DNA from: Flavobacteriales bacterium UBA4011
GTDB lineage: Bacteria > Bacteroidota > Bacteroidia > Flavobacteriales_D > Crocinitomicaceae
Length of the DNA: 8,962 nt
Direction: 5' to 3'
Assembly (NCBI GenBank): GCA_002384725.1
Contig: DGBF01000121.1
Span: 7,047 to 16,008, forward strand
Below, piece by piece: positions 5,673-8,962 of the stretch. Within the stretch, counting starts at the first letter, position 1; each line of letters starts with the position of its first letter. The translations under genes and the position numbers were made by a program. The notes beneath the pieces were generated by a model. It was not told the DNA's origin. It made no database searches and worked only from the letters and a program-made list of their open reading frames with translations.

Positions 5673-7364
5673 TTAAAATTTCAGATTGTAAACAATCATA
5701 AACTGATTTATAGTGTAAGGCGTCATACCGTTACCATTGTTTAAGTTACTTTCATAGAACGCCGACAAATACATATCTTCCGTAAAATTAAATTTCAGTC
5801 CCGTTGCGAAATAATTTTCATAATTATTAGCATTGTAGGGCGCAAAGCTGATTATTTCGTCGTTTGTATTTCGAATCGGAGTCAAATCATTTCCACTACT
5901 TTCAAAGTGATAAACATTTGCCAAAAGGAAAAGTTTACTTATCAATTCATATTGCACACCTAAACTTACCGCGGCAGATTTCAGCGAAACATTTTCGAAT
6001 TCTATTTCGCTTGGTCTCGTTGTTCTTTGATAACTGAATCCCGCTTCAAAATCTAAATGCCGCTTGATTTTGAGAAACTTCATCAAGTCTACTTTTGCGG
6101 TTGTTTGAAGGAAGTTGTACTTTCTAAGTTTAGTTGTTCCTTGACCACGAATTTCACTCAATTGATAATATTTAACCTCCAGCGTCAGTTTCTCTGACGT
6201 ATCTTGGTATTGAACCTCTCCAAAAATGCCTTTTCTATTGAAACTGGCTGTTCCATAGGGTAGTGCGTTATTTATAGCAGGATTGTAATCCATTATTCCC
6301 TCAGTAATGGAGGAGGAATACAAAGTTGGGTCGTTGTACAAATCGTAAATAGAAATTTGACGGTCGATTTGACTGTTTGTATAACGGCTGTAAAAGCTAT
6401 TCAATTGGTTGTAATTGATTCTTTTTGACTGTGCCCCAGCGCTTCTGAAGTCAGCTCCATTGTCCATATATCCTATGGATAATTTCAAATTTAATTCCTT
6501 CAATTTCAAATAAACTTTCGTATTCGAGAAGAAATCCGTCAATTGTGATGAATCTTGAGAGTAACCAGCTGCTGATGTTCCTGCTTCTCCAGCCAATCCC
6601 ACCGTATATTTGTCTTTATCTAATTTTCCTTCATACGTTGCGGTACTTACCGCATTTTTGTATGGATTTTCACTTGCTGCCGTTTCTTTCAAGTCAAAAA
6701 TACTGGCATGATTCAAACCAAAAGTTAGATATTTACTTTGTTTTACCACCAGGTTTCCTCCTCCATAAAAACGTTCAAATATGTTGGAAAGGTTGGAAGG
6801 GTTCAATCGTGTGATGAAACCATTGAACTTGACATCCTTTACAATCTTCGGGAAGGCTAAACCAAAATCGACAGCGGCTCCTTGTTGTCGCCAAGTATTG
6901 TTTTTAGAATAGAAGGATTCGTAATTCAAAATATCTTCTTTTATCTGAAGTGTTCCAACTCCTCCTAAAAGCATGTCTGGGTTATGGTTGTAAAATGTGT
7001 AAGGCGTCATTTTATAATCGATGTTCCCCAATTGGTAGCGAACAATTTTTCCGGCAACACCGCGCACGTAAAGCTGACGTACGTCAAATGCAACGTTGCT
7101 TCCCCAGAAACCGCCCAAGTCATTTTTCACACGGATCATTCCAAGAATTTCAGTTTGTTCATTAGGATTAATTCTGAATCCAAGATCGATTAAAGCATAC
7201 CCGCCTGCCGATTTTCTTGGAGTCACAGTATCTTCTTCGCCTGTTTGAAAATCCATATTTGACATAACAGCACGGGCACCTCCAACAAATTGTACCTTTT
7301 TTCCGTTTTGAGCTAAAGTAAATGCAGCTAACGAGAACGATAATATGGTTAATAATGATTTCAT
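5673..7364 (-). CDS. Outer-membrane beta-barrel protein, family not recognised
   Basis: The 563-residue product has a signal peptide (1-18, ending FTLA before QNGKK). After it come many alternating hydrophobic/polar strands separated by turn-rich loops, typical of a porin-like barrel. The protein ends in FMIVYNLKF, a C-terminal aromatic beta-signal for BAM insertion. No TonB box, plug or carboxypeptidase-like domain is seen, so it is not SusC-like. Residues 113-124 (GNIDYKMTPYTF) echo a segment of the preceding barrel protein (GGIHWYTLSPMTF), and the last strands also look alike, which suggests the two are distant relatives. It starts 2 bp after the upstream stop and ends 3 bp before the lipoprotein ATG. 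A role in letting oligosaccharides cross the outer membrane, or in anchoring the binding proteins, is inferred only from the operon. Confidence 0.72.
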   Translation of the reverse strand: MKSLLTILSFSLAAFTLAQNGKKVQFVGGARAVMSNMDFQTGEEDTVTPRKSAGGYALIDLGFRINPNEQTEILGMIRVKNDLGGFWGSNVAFDVRQLYVRGVAGKIVRYQLGNIDYKMTPYTFYNHNPDMLLGGVGTLQIKEDILNYESFYSKNNTWRQQGAAVDFGLAFPKIVKDVKFNGFITRLNPSNLSNIFERFYGGGNLVVKQSKYLTFGLNHASIFDLKETAASENPYKNAVSTATYEGKLDKDKYTVGLAGEAGTSAAGYSQDSSQLTDFFSNTKVYLKLKELNLKLSIGYMDNGADFRSAGAQSKRINYNQLNSFYSRYTNSQIDRQISIYDLYNDPTLYSSSITEGIMDYNPAINNALPYGTASFNRKGIFGEVQYQDTSEKLTLEVKYYQLSEIRGQGTTKLRKYNFLQTTAKVDLMKFLKIKRHLDFEAGFSYQRTTRPSEIEFENVSLKSAAVSLGVQYELISKLFLLANVYHFESSGNDLTPIRNTNDEIISFAPYNANNYENYFATGLKFNFTEDMYLSAFYESNLNNGNGMTPYTINQFMIVYNLKF

Positions 7365-7366
7365 AC

Positions 7367-8962
7367 CTAGAAATATATTTTAAGTTCAACGGAGGTTTCT
7401 TGTCCGTTGTATTTGTCCAATGAGAAATTAACATCTTCGTAGGTCATCCAGCGGTGACGTAAATACAATCCTGTGTTTTTAGACAATTGAATATCTAACC
7501 CAATTGCATAACTCAATCCTGTCTGATCCTTAGCCAGACCTGAATCTACATCAAGAATGGTGTTTTGATTCGCAATTATTCTATCGTAACCGAGATAATT
7601 CGCGAGTACAATTTTTGGAAATAATTTGTAGTAGAATTCAAATTGATGATTGTAACTCTGAAGATAAGCGGCTTTAGAATATTTTGGAACAGCTGAGAAG
7701 TCACGTTGTACCGAATGAAATCCACCTAAATAAAAATAAAGCAACTCTCGGTTGAAGATTTTCATTTTGCCCTTAAAACTTAACTCGATAGCATTGAATC
7801 CTTTAGCAGAAATAGAATCCGTAATTTGAACCGTTTCGTAAACTCCTCTGTATATTTTACTGAGGTTTTGATATGGACCGACACCCGATGGAAACGCCCA
7901 ACGCCACATTCGTGAAAGAGCAAGGTTATTCGCCTGATGTCCGTATGTTATTTTATCGGATAGCCCATTAATTTCCTGTGCTGCAGAATATCCAATGGTT
8001 AATTTTTGTTTTTTAATATTCAAATCGGTATTCAAAATTATTCCTTGACGATTATTCGTCATTTGGCCGATGGGCACCAATGAACTAGCAAAAGGAATAA
8101 TAGGGATTTGGCTACCAGGTGGAGAAACATTGGCAGAATTCACTTGAAATTCGGAAATAGAGGTATTCCAAAATACCCCATTATTATTGATTACTCTTGG
8201 GCTAATATGGTAAAAACGAAGCTCAATAGGAAAGAAGGTTAATTCTTTCTGAAATTGAAATTTTAAGTCAAGTGCTTGTCCCCATTTTCCTTTATAATCA
8301 GGGCTCGTATATCTTCCAATTCCATTTTCAGCTAAAAAGTGAATTTTCTTTAATTTAATTGCAAATTCATAGGTGTACAATTCATAACCAATTGTTTCCC
8401 TCGTCAGACTATCATCATATGTTTTGCTCGAAATCCCATTGAAACTTAAGAAACCAAAATTAAAGTCCTTTCGAATTTTCCCCGCCATCATATTATTCGG
8501 CTTCGGCAGGGCACCACCGTTGAATTGCGACTTTCCATACATATAGGAGAAAGAAAAATCTTTCGGCAATTTCATTCCTTCAAAAATAAAACCTTGAAAA
8601 GCTTGTTGTCCCCATCGTTCATCTTGACTTAAGGCGCCATCATTATAAAATTTTGAATACCGGTCAAGTACATCTTTAGTGTTTGGATCCCAAGGATTTC
8701 GTTCAAACAAACTGAACCTGTTATACCCCGTATTGGTTGCAAATGTCATGGGACTCAAAGTGTACCAATGAATTCCACCCATTCGAACAGAAAAGTTGCC
8801 GAATTTTGTTGAATGTGAACCATTGAGATTAACACCTAAGTTTAATCCTTTGGCATAATCTGCAGTGCTACCTGAGAGGGGCGTCCATAAAAACAAGTCC
8901 GTGCTGAACGAAGTTTGTGCAGACGGTCGCGCCCCAATAGTCATGTACAATTGTGGAATTTG
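7367..8962 (-). CDS. Outer-membrane beta-barrel protein, 5' truncated, family not recognised
   Basis: The frame is open to the right edge, with 531 residues visible, so the true start lies outside. In-frame TTG at 8950 and ATG at 8944 are internal: the reading frame continues upstream of them as QIPQLYMTIG and neither is followed by a signal peptide. The visible part is rich in alternating amphipathic strands with polar, Asn/Gly-rich loops (GARPSAQTSFSTDLFLW, FGFLSFNGISSK, IELRFYHISPR, FYLGGFHSV) and ends in ETSVELKIYF, a C-terminal Phe beta-signal. This makes an outer-membrane barrel likely. No TonB-dependent-receptor plug is visible in this part, though its N-terminus is missing. It is the most upstream gene seen of the leftward operon; the operon promoter is outside the window. 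Confidence 0.65.
   Translation of the reverse strand, partial: QIPQLYMTIGARPSAQTSFSTDLFLWTPLSGSTADYAKGLNLGVNLNGSHSTKFGNFSVRMGGIHWYTLSPMTFATNTGYNRFSLFERNPWDPNTKDVLDRYSKFYNDGALSQDERWGQQAFQGFIFEGMKLPKDFSFSYMYGKSQFNGGALPKPNNMMAGKIRKDFNFGFLSFNGISSKTYDDSLTRETIGYELYTYEFAIKLKKIHFLAENGIGRYTSPDYKGKWGQALDLKFQFQKELTFFPIELRFYHISPRVINNNGVFWNTSISEFQVNSANVSPPGSQIPIIPFASSLVPIGQMTNNRQGIILNTDLNIKKQKLTIGYSAAQEINGLSDKITYGHQANNLALSRMWRWAFPSGVGPYQNLSKIYRGVYETVQITDSISAKGFNAIELSFKGKMKIFNRELLYFYLGGFHSVQRDFSAVPKYSKAAYLQSYNHQFEFYYKLFPKIVLANYLGYDRIIANQNTILDVDSGLAKDQTGLSYAIGLDIQLSKNTGLYLRHRWMTYEDVNFSLDKYNGQETSVELKIYF

Noticed and set aside
6545..7193. Short plus-strand open frames antisense to the second barrel gene
   Set aside because: They lie wholly inside a well-supported coding region and show no recognisable domain or leader.
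8944..8950. TTG (8950) or ATG (8944) as true start of the right-edge barrel gene
   Set aside because: The frame stays open to the window edge with barrel-like sequence, and no signal peptide follows either codon.

Overview
The window reads as a densely packed, AT-rich piece of a Bacteroidota genome, most likely from the Flavobacteriia/Sphingobacteriia side. The evidence is two proteins ending in type IX secretion system (T9SS) type A sorting domains (the YPNP core and a basic C-terminal tail), a Bacteroidetes-style lipoprotein, almost no Shine-Dalgarno sequences, and a TTG/TAnnTTTG-like promoter. The content points to use of a beta-glucan, probably a laminarin-like beta-1,3-glucan.

Left half, plus strand. 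The 3' end of a GH3 beta-glucosidase (to 216) is followed after 6 bp by a NrtR-type regulator (223-918), a Nudix-like sensor domain fused to a winged helix. An 81-bp gap holds a perfect 9-3-9 inverted repeat (933-953) overlapping a plausible promoter. Next comes a secreted protein made of three ~110-residue carbohydrate-binding-like repeats plus a T9SS domain (1000-2325), a strong intrinsic terminator (2344-2374), and a T9SS-secreted GH16 endo-beta-glucanase of laminarinase type (2395-3405).

Right half, minus strand, converging with no spacer on the GH16 gene. Four tightly packed genes are transcribed leftwards: a 5'-truncated outer-membrane beta-barrel protein (8962-7367), a second barrel protein (7364-5673), a lipoprotein with a glycan-binding-like domain (5669-4668), and a secreted protein with a CBM11-like and a CBM9-like domain (4671-3406). 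Gaps are 2 bp, 3 bp and a 4-bp ATGA overlap, so this is clearly one operon. No SusC/SusD pair is visible.

Working model (inference): the T9SS-exported GH16 enzyme and triple-module protein bind and cut the polysaccharide outside the cell, and the barrel/lipoprotein/CBM9 operon binds or admits the products. GH3 trims oligosaccharides to glucose, and the Nudix-like regulator senses a sugar-derived metabolite and acts at the palindrome. There is no gene-free stretch over 300 bases; the only gaps are 81 bp and 69 bp, both described below. No RNA genes, insertion sequences or CRISPR arrays were seen.
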